Assembly (NCBI RefSeq): GCF_016918785.1
Contig: NZ_JAFFPT010000065.1
Location: 1-64,000 of the forward strand
Origin: Leptospira ainazelensis
GTDB taxonomy: Bacteria > Spirochaetota > Leptospiria > Leptospirales > Leptospiraceae
Length of the DNA: 64,000 nucleotides
Reading direction: 5' to 3'
In this document: piece after piece, positions 11,814-22,689 of the stretch
How the letters are laid out: every line of letters starts with the position of its first letter
How positions within the stretch are numbered: position 1 is the stretch's first letter
Made by a program: the position numbers and the translations under genes
Notes under the pieces: generated by a model
What the model was told of the DNA's origin: nothing
The model's database searches: none
What the model saw: the letters and a program-made list of their open reading frames with translations, nothing else

Positions 11814-14107
11814 TCCCCTGTTTCCTCCCTAAATTTTCGACTGATAAAAGTTTCGTTGAGTTTTCCGTTTGCGCTGATCCGGATCCGATTTTGTTCGACA
11901 GCGCCGTAACCAGTAAGGTCGGCGGATTCATTCTTCCAAAAAATATTTCTATAATAAGAGAGCGTCGGCAATAGATTGTGTTCGTAACCGAAGTCGAAAG
12001 GTTCCCTCAAATTCAAAGGTAAGGAACGTTTGTCTTGAAACCGAGAACGATTGAAACTTACGTTATGCAAAACATTCAAAGAATTATGAAGCGCTAAAAA
12101 GTCGTCTCCAAAAAGCCGGATCGTAGTGTCGGCGGTTACCGATTCCGGGATGATCCAAGATCCGCAAAAACCGTTTACCGGTTCTTCCCAAGGCATTTCC
12201 GTCACCTTCAATCTGATATCCATGTAAGGATTATCCTGGCCAAAGGTGAAGTTCGTAAATCCTTCCATATAAGGTTTATCGTTCTGATATCCTTTCAGAT
12301 CCAATCTGGAGAAGAATGGAACGATTTTTCCGTCGAGAGTAACTCTTCCCAGATCTTTTTCCTTAAATCGAAAAGACTTGAGTTTCCAGTGAATCGTAGC
12401 GGTAAAATACTCCATTAGATATTTGTAAAATGGAGTTCGGGTCCATCGAATTTCAGGAATGAGTTTTTCCTGTCTTGTTCGGATATCGGTTCGAACCCAA
12501 TTTTTCCAAAAATGGTAAACGGGAAGAAAATCCTTAATCGAAATTCTATCCAATTGTAATTCCCATTTCCAATCGTTATAAAAAGGATAAAAAAAGGCGC
12601 CGTTCGCACGGGGAGATTTTTTCCAGCCGGTTTTACCCGTAATCGATGTGGCCAAAGTTTCCTGAAAAAGATTCCCTTTGGCGTTGAGTTCCAAAATATT
12701 TCCGGGAAGAACGTTGGCGATCACCTGATCCAAACGAACGTCAAAAAAAGGATCCTTCCAGTGAAATCCTAAAAGGTTAAAGGAAACGTTGCTCTTGATC
12801 CAATCGTTATAGTTGCCCGTTTCTTCCCATTTCCCCTTTAGGTTGAGTTGGCCTTCGAGAATTTCCAAATCGCCCGGAAGTTGAAAGATGGATTTTAATT
12901 CTTTGACATTCTTCCAATCCGCATACATTTCCCAAACCGCGAGTTTTTTGAGATTGAGTCCGTACGTTATGCGAAATAAATTTTCTTCCTTTGTGAAAGT
13001 ATGAATCTGTTTTTCTCCGGTCTCGTCGAGTTTGAGGTCCATCTCGTGTGTCAGATCCGCGTCCTTTAGATCGGGAATTTTCAAACCTAAAGGAAGTTCC
13101 TGCTGAATTTTCCCGGAGACGTTTGTGAACTGATTTTTTCCTCTGACCGAAAGTTTTTTTCCATTGAGAAGAATTTCGTATTCTCCCGAAATTTTTCCGG
13201 ACGTCAAAAGAATTTTTCCGAAAAGGGAATAGAGTCCGCGTATTTTCTCGGCCTTTATATTCTGAAAATGGAATGTACTTTTGGATTCTTCGGAGTTGAA
13301 CTTCGTCTCGAAAGTTCCCTGGATATATCTTGAATATGGAAACGGAAAAAGTGAATCGCTGACCTTTACGATCACACCTTCGGGTTGTTTGGTGATGACG
13401 ATATCGATTCCTTTGATCGCGTTTAATACTTCTTCTCCGCCTTTGGAGATCGTGATCGTGGTATTGAGCAGTTTTATTTCGGGAATGTTGATCTTCTGAA
13501 CGTAACCGATCAATTCTCCTGCGATCGCGTCCTGAAGATCCAAATTTATGGAAGAATCTTTGACCACGATTCCTTTGATATACGGTTGTCCCTTCCACAA
13601 TCCGCCGAGACGAAACTGAATCTTGTTGGTCCTGAATAGAATATGATTGAGGGCGAAGTCTTCTTCGGAAGAAATTCGAAAGTCTTCAAAAACGACGGCG
13701 TTCGGAAAATCGTAATCCACCACGCCGAGTGTTACGGCGCGGCCAAGTTCTTGGTTGATAAAGTTGCGGGAAAGTTCTTTGAGCCCCCGTAAATCCAAAA
13801 GTCGAGTTCTTACATAGTATCCGACGGATTCGACTATGATCGCGTGAGCGCTCAGAAGTAAAACAAAGGCGATGAGGATAAATTTGACTCTTCGATTTTC
13901 TTTTAAAAAAACAAAGAAGGATCCGAGGAAACGAAGGAAATCACCGGGGGCTAAGGACTTTGCCTTTTGCCAAACCCGGTGAACTGAGGTTAAGTTAAGA
14001 AAAGAACGAATTATCTTGGAAGAACCTGAGAAAGTTTTTCCTGGATCTCTTTTAGAACCGGACTTTCCGGAAACTTCTGAAGACCCTCTTCCAGAACGAT
14101 CTGGCAT
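11783..14107 (-). CDS. AsmA/YhdP-like inner-membrane-anchored protein
   Basis: 774-aa protein with one N-terminal transmembrane helix (FILIAFVLLLSAHAIIVESVGYYV, about residues 75-98) followed by a long beta-rich periplasmic region with no catalytic motif. The region after the helix (FEDFRISSEE, IKGIVVKDSSINLDL, IPEIKLLNTTITIS) resembles AsmA/TamB-type proteins, which bridge the envelope and carry lipids or affect outer membrane assembly. The assignment is by architecture only. The ATG at 14107 lies 97 nt inside the upstream TPR gene. It is kept because AAGGA lies 9 nt upstream and no ATG, GTG or TTG occurs in frame between it and the transmembrane segment. Confidence 0.65.
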   Translation of the reverse strand: MPDRSGRGSSEVSGKSGSKRDPGKTFSGSSKIIRSFLNLTSVHRVWQKAKSLAPGDFLRFLGSFFVFLKENRRVKFILIAFVLLLSAHAIIVESVGYYVRTRLLDLRGLKELSRNFINQELGRAVTLGVVDYDFPNAVVFEDFRISSEEDFALNHILFRTNKIQFRLGGLWKGQPYIKGIVVKDSSINLDLQDAIAGELIGYVQKINIPEIKLLNTTITISKGGEEVLNAIKGIDIVITKQPEGVIVKVSDSLFPFPYSRYIQGTFETKFNSEESKSTFHFQNIKAEKIRGLYSLFGKILLTSGKISGEYEILLNGKKLSVRGKNQFTNVSGKIQQELPLGLKIPDLKDADLTHEMDLKLDETGEKQIHTFTKEENLFRITYGLNLKKLAVWEMYADWKNVKELKSIFQLPGDLEILEGQLNLKGKWEETGNYNDWIKSNVSFNLLGFHWKDPFFDVRLDQVIANVLPGNILELNAKGNLFQETLATSITGKTGWKKSPRANGAFFYPFYNDWKWELQLDRISIKDFLPVYHFWKNWVRTDIRTRQEKLIPEIRWTRTPFYKYLMEYFTATIHWKLKSFRFKEKDLGRVTLDGKIVPFFSRLDLKGYQNDKPYMEGFTNFTFGQDNPYMDIRLKVTEMPWEEPVNGFCGSWIIPESVTADTTIRLFGDDFLALHNSLNVLHNVSFNRSRFQDKRSLPLNLREPFDFGYEHNLLPTLSYYRNIFWKNESADLTGYGAVEQNRIRISANGKLNETFISRKFREETGECKLESIGDR

Positions 14108-14655
14108 CTTTTGAATTCCTTGATTCTCATAAAACTATTGGCTACGGTTTCGTAGAAAAGAATGTCTTTTTCAAAATCTTTTTCTCTCGAAGCGCGTCCT
14201 AAGATTCCAAGAGCCAATCCGTATTTCTCTTCTTGATAGAGAGCTTTTGCATACATCTTTCTGCGAGTTGTGGATTCGTAATTTTTATCCACGGTTTCCG
14301 ATTTTCTAAAATGAACGATCGCATTCTCGGTATCGTTGATTCCTAAATAAGCGGTTCCAAGGTAGTGGTCTAAATGTTCCAGACCCTTTCCTTCTTTCGA
14401 GCTTTGGATCTCTTTTAAAACGATCGATGCTTCTTTATAAGATTCAATTTGCAGGAGAAGTTTTGCCTTTTCCATAAGGAGAGAAGAACGTTTTTTTTCG
14501 TCCAAAGGTATGGAGAGCTGGGAATCGATTCCCTGAATTTTTGCGCGGACCGCCGATTCTTGAGAACCGCCGTTATCCACGGTTTTCTGACCGCTTGCAC
14601 AGGCGGTAAGAACAAATATTGTTACCAGAGTCAGTATTTTTTTATCTAAAGCCAT
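14011..14655 (-). CDS. TPR-repeat lipoprotein
   Basis: 214-aa predicted lipoprotein: signal peptide with lipobox LTAC (Cys19), then helical repeats of tetratricopeptide type (ESYKEASIVLKEIQ, YLGTAYLGINDTENAIVHFRKSE, KALYQEEKYGLALGILGRAS). TPR modules mediate protein contacts, so it probably acts as an envelope scaffold; the partner is unknown. Its ATG begins one base after the TAG of the helicase gene, so translation is likely coupled. Its 3' end overlaps the AsmA-like gene by 97 nt, which suggests the two envelope proteins are made together. Confidence 0.8.
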   Translation of the reverse strand: MALDKKILTLVTIFVLTACASGQKTVDNGGSQESAVRAKIQGIDSQLSIPLDEKKRSSLLMEKAKLLLQIESYKEASIVLKEIQSSKEGKGLEHLDHYLGTAYLGINDTENAIVHFRKSETVDKNYESTTRRKMYAKALYQEEKYGLALGILGRASREKDFEKDILFYETVANSFMRIKEFKRCQIVLEEGLQKFPESPVLKEIQEKLSQVLPR

Positions 14656-14656
14656 T

Positions 14657-16681
14657 CTACGATCCTGTTTTCAATTTTTCCAGCTCAGCGAAGAAGTCTG
14701 CCGTCTCCTGCTCTCTGGATTCCTCATTGGAAACCCAGTCCAATGTCTCCGGATCGATTTCCGTCAAGAACCGGGAGGCCTGGGTAGCCATTTGCTCCCC
14801 AAACTTGCGTCGATTTGCGGCCCCTGTCAAGCATAAATGCTTTCTTGCACGGGTCATAGCCACGTAGAGAAGACGCCTCTCCTCGTCTACGGACGATTCT
14901 TCGGTTAACACTCGAGAGTTCGGAAGAATTCCTTCCTCCAATCCGGCGACATAAACCGAGTCAAACTCGAGTCCCTTGGACTGATGAATCGTAAGAAGTT
15001 GGACTCGATTGTCTTCCTTATCATCATCGGAAGGAGTCTCGTCTTCCATAAGAAGATTGAGTCGATTTATAAAATCAAAAAGAGTCGGTTTTTCGGGAGA
15101 ATCGTGATTTTCCTCAAAATAAGACATCATGTTTACGAGTTCGGAAAGATTGAAGGTCCGTGCCTTCGCGATCTTCTCGTCCTTTTCTTCGAGAAGAATT
15201 TCTTTTTCGATTCCCACTTCTTGGATGAATTCCCGAAAAGCGAGATACATCTTCGGCATCGTCGCGAATTTCTTTTTTGTCCGCTCGATGAGGTTTACAA
15301 AATTATAAATTTCAGATTGGATCTTTTTTTGTAACCCGGGAATAAAATCGGGAGATTCACAGACCCGAAAAAGAATCTCGTATAAGGATTCTTTCATCTG
15401 CCCCGCTTTCTCGTGAATCAGAGAAATACTTCCGGGACCGATTCCCCGTTTTGGATAATTCAAAACACGAAGAAGAGAAGCGTCGTCTCTTGTGTTTGCG
15501 ATGAGACGGACGTAGGATATCATATCCCGAACTTCCTTTCGATCAAAGAAGTTATATCCTCCGATGAGTTTATATGGAATCGATCTGCTTCTGAGTTCTT
15601 CCTCGAAAGGTCGTGTCTGAAAATTCGTTCTAAAAAGAATCGCGATCTGACTTCCGACTCTCGCATCCTTTATGATTTCTTCCCGAATACAATCTACGAC
15701 ATAGGAAGCCTCGTCCTTTTCGTCCATTCTTTCTATGTAGCGGATCTTTCTTCCTCCGGGAATGGATGAAAAAAGTTCCTTCGATCTTCTGGAAAGATTG
15801 TTTTTGATAAGCGAATTCGCTCCCTGAATGATGACCTGGGTAGATCGATAATTCTCCAAAAGACGCACAACGTTACTTTCCGGAAAATCCTGTTCGAAGT
15901 TCAAAATCAAACTGAGATCGGATCCTCGAAACGCATAGATGGACTGATCGTCGTCGCCTACCACGCAGAGATTTCGATTCTCACCCATTAGCGCTCTTAA
16001 AAAAGTGTATTGAGTTTGATTCGTATCTTGAAACTCGTCGACCATGAAATACTGAAACTTCTTATGATATTCTTCCCTTACTTCTTGAAATTCTTTCAGT
16101 AATACTCCGGGAAGAAGTATGAGATCGTCGAAGTCCAGGGAATTTTGTTCTTTGAGAGAAGTCTGATAACTGTCGAAGATGAGATTTGCGATCTGATCCG
16201 ATTCCACGAGGGAAGAATCCAGATATTCTCTGTAACTTGGACCCGAATTTTTTATTCGGGAAATTTTTCCAAGAATTTCGGAAACTTTAGTTTTTTTGAG
16301 TTCCACTTTATTAGCAATCAGTAATGTAGTTACGAAACCTTCCTGATCGTTTTGATTGAGAAGAAGAAAAGGATGTTTGTATCCGATGAGCCCGATATGT
16401 TTTTTAAGAATGTTGAGGCCGAGGGAATGAAACGTAGAGAGAACGATTCCCTTTAACTTCTGCCTCGGAATCATCTTCCGAACCCGTTCTTCCATTTCTC
16501 TCGCACTTTTGTTAGTAAAGGAAAGCGCGACGATCTTACCGGCGGAAACTCCCGCGTTCTCGATCAAATGTGCGATTCGATTGGAGATAACGCGGGTTTT
16601 TCCGGAACCGGCTCCGGCAAATATTAGAATCGGGCCGTCTACGTGGCGGACCGCCTTTTCCTGTTCAGGATTGAGCTTCAT
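14657..16681 (-). CDS. UvrD/Rep/PcrA-family DNA helicase
   Basis: ATP-dependent 3'-5' superfamily 1 DNA helicase, 674 aa. Motifs in order: Q-motif LNPEQEKAV, Walker A GAGSGKTR (residues 23-30), Ia ALSFTNKSAREM, Walker B VDEFQDTN (about 214-221), III GDDDQSIYAFRGSD, IV FRTNFQTR, V TIHQSKGLEFDSVYV and VI YVAMTRARK. Length matches Rep (673) better than UvrD or PcrA (720+), but I would not separate them by eye. Such enzymes unwind DNA in repair and replication restart. The ATG at 16681 has no strong ribosome site. It heads the four-gene minus-strand operon. Confidence 0.93.
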   Translation of the reverse strand: MKLNPEQEKAVRHVDGPILIFAGAGSGKTRVISNRIAHLIENAGVSAGKIVALSFTNKSAREMEERVRKMIPRQKLKGIVLSTFHSLGLNILKKHIGLIGYKHPFLLLNQNDQEGFVTTLLIANKVELKKTKVSEILGKISRIKNSGPSYREYLDSSLVESDQIANLIFDSYQTSLKEQNSLDFDDLILLPGVLLKEFQEVREEYHKKFQYFMVDEFQDTNQTQYTFLRALMGENRNLCVVGDDDQSIYAFRGSDLSLILNFEQDFPESNVVRLLENYRSTQVIIQGANSLIKNNLSRRSKELFSSIPGGRKIRYIERMDEKDEASYVVDCIREEIIKDARVGSQIAILFRTNFQTRPFEEELRSRSIPYKLIGGYNFFDRKEVRDMISYVRLIANTRDDASLLRVLNYPKRGIGPGSISLIHEKAGQMKESLYEILFRVCESPDFIPGLQKKIQSEIYNFVNLIERTKKKFATMPKMYLAFREFIQEVGIEKEILLEEKDEKIAKARTFNLSELVNMMSYFEENHDSPEKPTLFDFINRLNLLMEDETPSDDDKEDNRVQLLTIHQSKGLEFDSVYVAGLEEGILPNSRVLTEESSVDEERRLLYVAMTRARKHLCLTGAANRRKFGEQMATQASRFLTEIDPETLDWVSNEESREQETADFFAELEKLKTGS

Positions 16682-16879
16682 GGGACATGTGACATAATCA
16701 GAGCGGGAAGGATTCTGTCAATCCTGTACGCTTGAAATTCTAAAGAACGAACGATGAGAATCGGAGTTCCGACCTTCTTCTTTCTCCGATTTCTCTCTTG
16801 GAGAAAAAGAGAGGTTAGAAAAGAATGGAGACGAGAATGAGAGCGTTTCACCTCAAAAAAAAAGACCAACGGAAACCTT

Positions 16880-17063
16880 GTCGGAATTCCGACGTCCACT
16901 GTGAAATGAGCGCGCCCCACCCTGATTGGGTGGTGGAGGAGAGGTGGCGGGAAAAAACCCGGCCGACTTTTCTCTATCAGAAAACTCTAATTTTGCAAGG
17001 ACAAATTCTCCTCGCCTCCCTTGTTGGAACTCCTACAAAAAAAACCTCTTGGGGACCGTCCTC
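16880..17063 (+). repeat. ~185-bp direct repeat, copy 1
   Basis: First copy of a unit repeated at 17151-17335 with an offset of 271-273 bp. Shared landmarks are GTGAAATG followed by CGCGCCCCACCCTGA, GAGGTGGCGGGAAAAAA, a long shared run around CTTTTCTCTATCAG, and AATTTTGCAAGGACAAATT. It starts with the palindrome at 16880 and holds another near its right end at 17023. Confidence 0.85.
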
Positions 17064-17150
17064 AAGCGAGTCCTCTTCTAATTTTTTGGCGAGGAAATAC
17101 AGACGAACCGGATTCTTATCCATCGGCTATTTAGGACTGAAGCCGGATTT

Positions 17151-17335
17151 GTCGGAATTACGACAACCCTCCGTGAAATGCGCGCGCCCCACCCTGACCT
17201 TGGGTGGAGGGGTGAGGTGGCGGGAAAAAATCCGGGCGACTTTTCTCTATCAGAAAACCGTAATTTTGCAAGGACAAATTCTCCTCTCCTCCTTTGTAGG
17301 AACTCCTACAAAAAGAACCTCTTTGAATCGTCCTC
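17151..17335 (+). repeat. ~185-bp direct repeat, copy 2
   Basis: Second copy of the unit at 16880-17063, about 85-90% identical by eye, again starting with a palindrome (17151) and holding another at 17296. The two copies are separated by about 90 bp of unrelated sequence. Confidence 0.85.
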
Positions 17336-17435
17336 CTTCCCCTCTCCACTTGCCTTTGATGTCAAAGAAAACAAACTCTTCCTCGACCATTTCGGAATTC
17401 CGACACAGCAATCGATTTCAAAAAAGTGAAAATCC

Positions 17436-18014
<579 letters not shown>

Positions 18015-18017
18015 ACG

Positions 18018-19274
18018 ATGACCCAAACTCAAAAAAAACACGATCCCTTTCAAGCCCTTAGAATCGCCGACTTCCGTTCCTTTCTTCTTGGAAAGTTTAT
18101 GGTGACTCTTTCTATCAGCATCCAGACGACCGTCGTCGGCTGGCAGATGTATCATCTCACCGGCAGCAATCTTCACGTAGGTTTTATAGGTCTTACCGAA
18201 GCGATTCCTTCCATCACGATGGCCTTATTTTCGGGCCTCCTCATCGATTCGTTTCCAAGAAAAAGAATCGTCTCCTCCGCGCTCGGACTTCTATCAGTCT
18301 GTTCCCTTCTTCTTCTCATATTAGTAGTTCCTAATATGGAATGGGTCATCAGAGACTTTGGAGTTTATCCAATCTACGCGGTGATTTTTCTTTCTGGAAT
18401 CGCGAGAGGATTTCTCAACCCCGCAACGGCGGCATTTCAAACTCAACTCGTGGACAAAGAAACCTTTCCAAACTCCGCGACCTGGAGCGGAATCGCTTGG
18501 CAAACCTCTCTTGTCCTAGGTCCTTTGACCGGCGGGATGTTGATCGTCCTTGGTCTTAATTTTGCTTATTCTGCGGATCTGCTCTTGATGAGTTCCGGTT
18601 TTTTGATGATGCTTCTTGTCAAAAGCCAACCCGTTCCCGAAAAACCGGAGATCGGAGAAACTATCTGGCAAAGCCTCAGCTCCGGTTGGAAATTTGTTTC
18701 CAGTCATCAGATCATTCTTGGAGCGATTTCTTTGGATCTTTTTGCGGTCCTTTTTGGAGGAGCGGTCGCCCTTCTTCCTTCCTTTACGGAAAGAATTTTG
18801 GGTCAGAGTCCGGAAATCTTCGGAATCCTTCGTTCGGCGCAAGGAGTCGGCGCGGTTTTGTGTGCGTTTTTTATCGCTGCAAGACCTCCGAAAAAAAATT
18901 CGGGTTGGATTCTTCTTTCCTGCGTTTTTGGTTTCGGAATTTGTATCGTTCTTTTCGGTTTTTCTTCGGACTGGAGAATTGCGTTTCTCTGTCTCATGGC
19001 GGCCGGCGCATTTGACATGGTGAGCGTCGTGATTCGGCATACGATCGTGCAGATGCACACTCCCGATCATATGAGAGGAAGGGTTTCCGCGGTGAATCAT
19101 ATCTTCATCGGTTCCTCCAACGAGATCGGAGAATTCGAGTCCGGCGTTACCGCAGAATGGCTCGGAATCCGAAGATCCATCGTCGCAGGCGGCGCGCTCA
19201 CACTTTTGACGGTCGGTTTTGTGGGAGCAATCGCGCCTCGACTCCGGAAGATGGAACTCAAAGATATCATGTAA
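18018..19274 (+). CDS. MFS transporter, enterobactin-exporter-like
   Basis: 418-aa major facilitator superfamily protein with about 12 hydrophobic segments. The N-terminal [18 protein letters not shown] and the loop [13 protein letters not shown] between helices 2 and 3 are the MFS signature of the EntS-like (MFS_3) branch, whose members export siderophores or drugs. A second conserved loop, [22 protein letters not shown], occurs near helix 10-11 (partly quoted: [18 protein letters not shown]). It sits in the inner membrane and uses the proton gradient. Substrate unknown. It lies 3 nt after the Nudix gene and 15 nt before the aminopeptidase, so all three are one operon. Confidence 0.88.
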   Translation: MTQTQKKHDPFQALRIADFRSFLLGKFMVTLSISIQTTVVGWQMYHLTGSNLHVGFIGLTEAIPSITMALFSGLLIDSFPRKRIVSSALGLLSVCSLLLLILVVPNMEWVIRDFGVYPIYAVIFLSGIARGFLNPATAAFQTQLVDKETFPNSATWSGIAWQTSLVLGPLTGGMLIVLGLNFAYSADLLLMSSGFLMMLLVKSQPVPEKPEIGETIWQSLSSGWKFVSSHQIILGAISLDLFAVLFGGAVALLPSFTERILGQSPEIFGILRSAQGVGAVLCAFFIAARPPKKNSGWILLSCVFGFGICIVLFGFSSDWRIAFLCLMAAGAFDMVSVVIRHTIVQMHTPDHMRGRVSAVNHIFIGSSNEIGEFESGVTAEWLGIRRSIVAGGALTLLTVGFVGAIAPRLRKMELKDIM

Positions 19275-19289
19275 AGGAAAAATAATAGA

Positions 19290-21815
19290 ATGGATGCTCC
19301 CAACGTACTCACACAAACAGAAGCCTTAGAAAGAGCAAGTCTCGTCAATCAAGTCAGCTATTCCATTCATTTGGATTTGAAGGCGGGAGCTTCGACTTAT
19401 CAGGGAAAAACAAAAATTCTATTCTTTTACACGGGCAAAGGAAAGGGAAAACTCAAAATCGACTTCGTCACAAAAAAGATCGAAGTGTTTTTGTTAAACG
19501 GAAAAGAATTTTCAGGTTATACAAAGACGGACTCAACCCTTGATCTTCCCGGTGAGTCGCTCAACCCCGGAAAGAATGAAATCGAAATCGAATATACTAA
19601 CGAATACAATCACAGCGGTTCGGGTTTTCATCAATTCCAAGATCCCGCGGACGGTTCGGAATATCTTCACACGGATTTCGAACCCTTTGAAGCTCATCGA
19701 ATGTTTCCTTGTTTCGACCAGCCCGATCTTAAGGCAACGTATGAACTTTCGTTAAGCGGACCGAAAGATTGGAAATACATCCACAACACTCTCTCTTCCA
19801 AGGAAGAAAACAAAGAAGGGAGAATCGAGATTCAATTTCAAAAGACCGCTCTCTTCTCCACATATTTGTTCGCATTGATCGTAGGACCTTACGAAGTCTG
19901 GGAGGATAAATACAAAAATATTCCTCTGAGAATTCTTTGTAGAAAGTCTCTCGCAAAATTTATGGACGCGGAGAATATTTTTGCGATCACAAAAGAATCC
20001 TTCGCATTCTTAGAATCCTATTTCGAAGTTCCTTATCCTTACGGAAAATACGATCAGATCTTCGTTCCCGAATTCAACATGGGAGCGATGGAGAACGTGG
20101 GAGCCGTTACGTTTTCGGAACACTACATTTTCCGAAGTCCAAGAATTTATTCCGAATATCTCGGAAGGGCCAATACGATCTATCACGAGATGGTTCACAT
20201 GTGGTTTGGAAATCTCGTAACGATGAAATGGTGGAACGATCTCTGGTTAAATGAAAGTTTTGCGGATTATCTCTCTTATTACGCGATGTCTCACGGAAAA
20301 ATTTTCCCGGACGCGCTTGAACACTTTTATGTAAGGGAAGAATGGGCTTATAGAGAGGATCAGCTTTCAACGACTCACCCGATCGCGGGCACGGCCGAAA
20401 ACACGTTAGACGCTATTAGCAACTTCGACGGAATCTCCTATTCCAAAGGCGCCTCGGTTTTACGTCAGTTGATGTATTACATCGGAGAAGAATCCTTTCG
20501 AAAGGCGATGCGGCAATACTTTCAAAAATTCGCAAATTCCAACACGGTTCAAAACGACTTTTTGGATACGATGTCCGAAACCTCCGGGATCGACATCCGA
20601 GGTTGGAGTAAAGAATGGCTCGACACGACCGGAGTTAACACTCTTCTTCCGGAATGGAAAGAGGATCATATTTTGATTAAGCAGCTTCCTTCCGAAAAAA
20701 ACGGATTGTATCGAACCCACGCACTGGAGGTGACTATCTTTGCTCTCCAGGGAAATTCTTTCGAAAACGTCTGGAAGGATAGAATCGTAGTTAAGGGAAA
20801 AGAAACAATTCTCCCTTACAAACACGATCCCGGAAGTCCCGAGATCGTCGTATTAAACACCAACGACCACGCATACGCGAAAACCTATCTTCCTAAGGAT
20901 TCCATAGTTTTATTAAAGACTTCGCTTAACAAACTGAAGGACAGATTTGCGAGAAGAATTCTTTGGGGCTCCCTGTGGCAGATGACGCGGGACGCTGAAA
21001 TTTCACCAAAAGACTTTTTGGAAATCGTATTCTCCCAAGGCACAAAAGAGGAAGATCTTTCCGTAAGAAGCAGTCATATTCTTACCAAAGCCTCCTCAAT
21101 CGCGGCGAGTTATCTTAAAAAAGAAAACAGAGAAGAATGGTCGACAAAGCTCAATGAACTCGCAAAAAAAGGGCTCTTGGACCCCGAAACAAAGGACGAA
21201 GAAAAAATCGTCTGGTACCGAATTTTGGAAGGAACTTCCCGGACTCAAATTCAATTGAATTATCTGCGCGCGCTTTTAGACGGCAAGGTCAACATTCCCG
21301 GAATCAAAATCGATCAGGAAAGGAGGTGGAGTATCATAACAAGACTTTCCGCCTTCGGAGCCAGAGACGCTTCGGCCCTCATTGAAAACGAAGCAAAGTC
21401 CGACACTTCCGATCTTGGAGCCAAAAAAGCTTACGGAGCCAAGGTCGCGTTTCCGGACGCAGATTCAAAAGCTGCGGCTTGGAACGAATTCAACAACGCA
21501 AAGACAAAATATTCCACGGACATGCTGCGTTATGGAATGAGGGGTTTTTACTGGGATCATCAGGAGGAAATTCTGAAAATTTACGAAGATAAATACTTTC
21601 AGAATGTGGTCAAAATCTACAAGGAAAGGGATTCTCATTTTTCTTCCGCGTATGGAAACATCTTATTTCCCGGAGTGGAACCCAGCCAAGGTCTGGTCGA
21701 TAAAACGAATCGATTCTTAAAAGAAGAAAAAGAGATTCCCGCTCTTTTAAAAAAGGATCTCAAACAACACAGAGACGATTTGGAAAGAACCGTAAAAATT
21801 CTCTCCAAACAATAG
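19290..21815 (+). CDS. pepN: M1-family aminopeptidase (aminopeptidase N)
   Basis: Zinc aminopeptidase that removes N-terminal residues from peptides, 841 aa, close to the family length of about 850-870. The exopeptidase motif GAMENVG is at about residues 263-269 and the zinc motif [25 protein letters not shown] (HExxH-x18-E; quoted in pieces [10 protein letters not shown] and WLNESFADY) at about 297-325, with the catalytic Tyr expected in [10 protein letters not shown]. The C-terminal ~350 residues are the helical ERAP1-like domain. No signal peptide is visible, so it is probably cytoplasmic. It is the last gene of the Nudix-MFS-pepN operon. Confidence 0.95.
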   Translation: MDAPNVLTQTEALERASLVNQVSYSIHLDLKAGASTYQGKTKILFFYTGKGKGKLKIDFVTKKIEVFLLNGKEFSGYTKTDSTLDLPGESLNPGKNEIEIEYTNEYNHSGSGFHQFQDPADGSEYLHTDFEPFEAHRMFPCFDQPDLKATYELSLSGPKDWKYIHNTLSSKEENKEGRIEIQFQKTALFSTYLFALIVGPYEVWEDKYKNIPLRILCRKSLAKFMDAENIFAITKESFAFLESYFEVPYPYGKYDQIFVPEFNMGAMENVGAVTFSEHYIFRSPRIYSEYLGRANTIYHEMVHMWFGNLVTMKWWNDLWLNESFADYLSYYAMSHGKIFPDALEHFYVREEWAYREDQLSTTHPIAGTAENTLDAISNFDGISYSKGASVLRQLMYYIGEESFRKAMRQYFQKFANSNTVQNDFLDTMSETSGIDIRGWSKEWLDTTGVNTLLPEWKEDHILIKQLPSEKNGLYRTHALEVTIFALQGNSFENVWKDRIVVKGKETILPYKHDPGSPEIVVLNTNDHAYAKTYLPKDSIVLLKTSLNKLKDRFARRILWGSLWQMTRDAEISPKDFLEIVFSQGTKEEDLSVRSSHILTKASSIAASYLKKENREEWSTKLNELAKKGLLDPETKDEEKIVWYRILEGTSRTQIQLNYLRALLDGKVNIPGIKIDQERRWSIITRLSAFGARDASALIENEAKSDTSDLGAKKAYGAKVAFPDADSKAAAWNEFNNAKTKYSTDMLRYGMRGFYWDHQEEILKIYEDKYFQNVVKIYKERDSHFSSAYGNILFPGVEPSQGLVDKTNRFLKEEKEIPALLKKDLKQHRDDLERTVKILSKQ

Positions 21816-22130
21816 ATCGCCGCCAAAAGGCCGCGCTCATCTCGAAACTTTCGAAATACAAAGGAGAAAACTTCCGGGAAAAACTCCTTTGATTTTGAAA
21901 GATTTTTTCGAAGGCCTTGTCGAAATTCTGAAAAGGGTTCTCTCACGGTTTGACCTTGGTTATTTAATTTTTTATGATATACTCTGTTTTTCGTTTCACT
22001 GAGGTGAGATTTAGAAACGGTGTTTCACTGACTCCATCCTTTCAGAGCTCCCAAAGAAACGCAGATTTCATTTAAAAAAAATGGCAGGTTTCTCTTTACA
22101 AAACAGTAAGACAAGGAGGAAAGAAAAAAA

Positions 22131-22580
22131 ATGGAGAACTAAAGTGAGACAAATCACAAAAGGAATGTGAACATTCTTTTTGTTCGAAACGATATACTGA
22201 CGAACGCCGTAAATATAGAAATACAACGGAACCAACAGAATACGGTTCCTTCCATAGGTTATTCCAGCCGAGTTTTGTTAAGCGAAGAAGAGAATTTCAT
22301 CCTTTCTTTAGTAAAACAAGGAACAAAACGAAGAGGCTATCACAACTTAGTATTAGTTTCATAGGAAGGACCATATACGTTTACCTTCGACGGAGTAACC
22401 GACCAGGCCAAAAAAAGATACGCTTGGGAGAATTACGAAATCGCCGTAAGTTTTGATCTTTCCAACGGAATTGACGCGGATCCAAGTAAAACGGCTCTCA
22501 GCAATCCGAAAATCCGTTTCGCCGCCGATTCCCGCAACGTTCCCTTAGGACTCAGGATGGAACTCAGACGAAAAGAATAA
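22131..22580 (+). pseudogene. Broken small gene with two in-frame stops
   Basis: A 150-codon frame that starts ATG GAG AAC and is preceded by a strong AAGGAGG at 22113-22119. It is interrupted by TAA at 22140-22142 and TAG at 22362-22364, yet stays in one frame to TAA at 22578. After the first stop it reads SETNHKRNVNILFV and continues to LVLVS; after the second, EGPYTFTFDGVTDQ and on to LGLRMELRRKE. Codon choice and composition match the flanking genes, so this is a recently silenced gene. Family not recognised. It could also be read from a GTG at 22167 as a 65-aa peptide, which is less convincing. Confidence 0.6.
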
Positions 22581-22595
22581 GAATTATAATAAAAA

Positions 22596-22616
22596 AGCCC
22601 GGTGTAGATCCGGGCT
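22596..22616 (-). terminator. Intrinsic terminator after alkB
   Basis: Perfect 7-bp stem AGCCCGG/CCGGGCT with a 7-nt loop. On the minus strand it is followed directly by TTTTTT and AT-rich sequence, making a textbook terminator 70 bp past the alkB stop. Confidence 0.85.
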
Positions 22617-22689
22617 ATCACATACTATTTTTAGAATATAGATTTATTATTTTTTTGATCTTATGTTTTTATCTAAGAATCGAACCTCT

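Larger units (their letters stand above)
16760..17404. repeat. Dispersed 14-bp palindrome, cluster 3 (6 copies)
   Basis: Copies at 16760-16773 (ATCGGAGTTCCGAC), 16880-16893 (GTCGGAATTCCGAC, a perfect palindrome), 17023-17036 (GTTGGAACTCCTAC), 17151-17164 (GTCGGAATTACGAC), 17296-17309 (GTAGGAACTCCTAC) and 17391-17404 (TTCGGAATTCCGAC). Here the C/G form of the variable pair dominates, matched on both arms. Confidence 0.8.
16682..17435. other. Non-coding stretch holding a duplicated unit
   Basis: About 750 bp between divergent genes. It contains a ~185-bp direct duplication and six palindrome copies. ORFs of up to 204 codons cross it, but they run through both repeat copies and the palindromes and have no plausible ribosome site. 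The promoters of the helicase (-) and Nudix (+) operons must lie at its two ends. Confidence 0.65.

Noticed and set aside
12807..13598. Long minus-strand ORF inside the AsmA-like gene
   Set aside because: It lies in another frame of the same strand, is very rich in Arg, and is explained by the codon bias of the real gene.
18516..19316. 266-codon ORF antisense to the MFS gene
   Set aside because: Arg/Asp/Lys-rich shadow; the MFS frame on the other strand is clearly real.
21993..22031. Direct repeat GTTTCACTGA, 29 bp apart
   Set aside because: Only two copies of ten bases with no nearby promoter-like context; could be chance.
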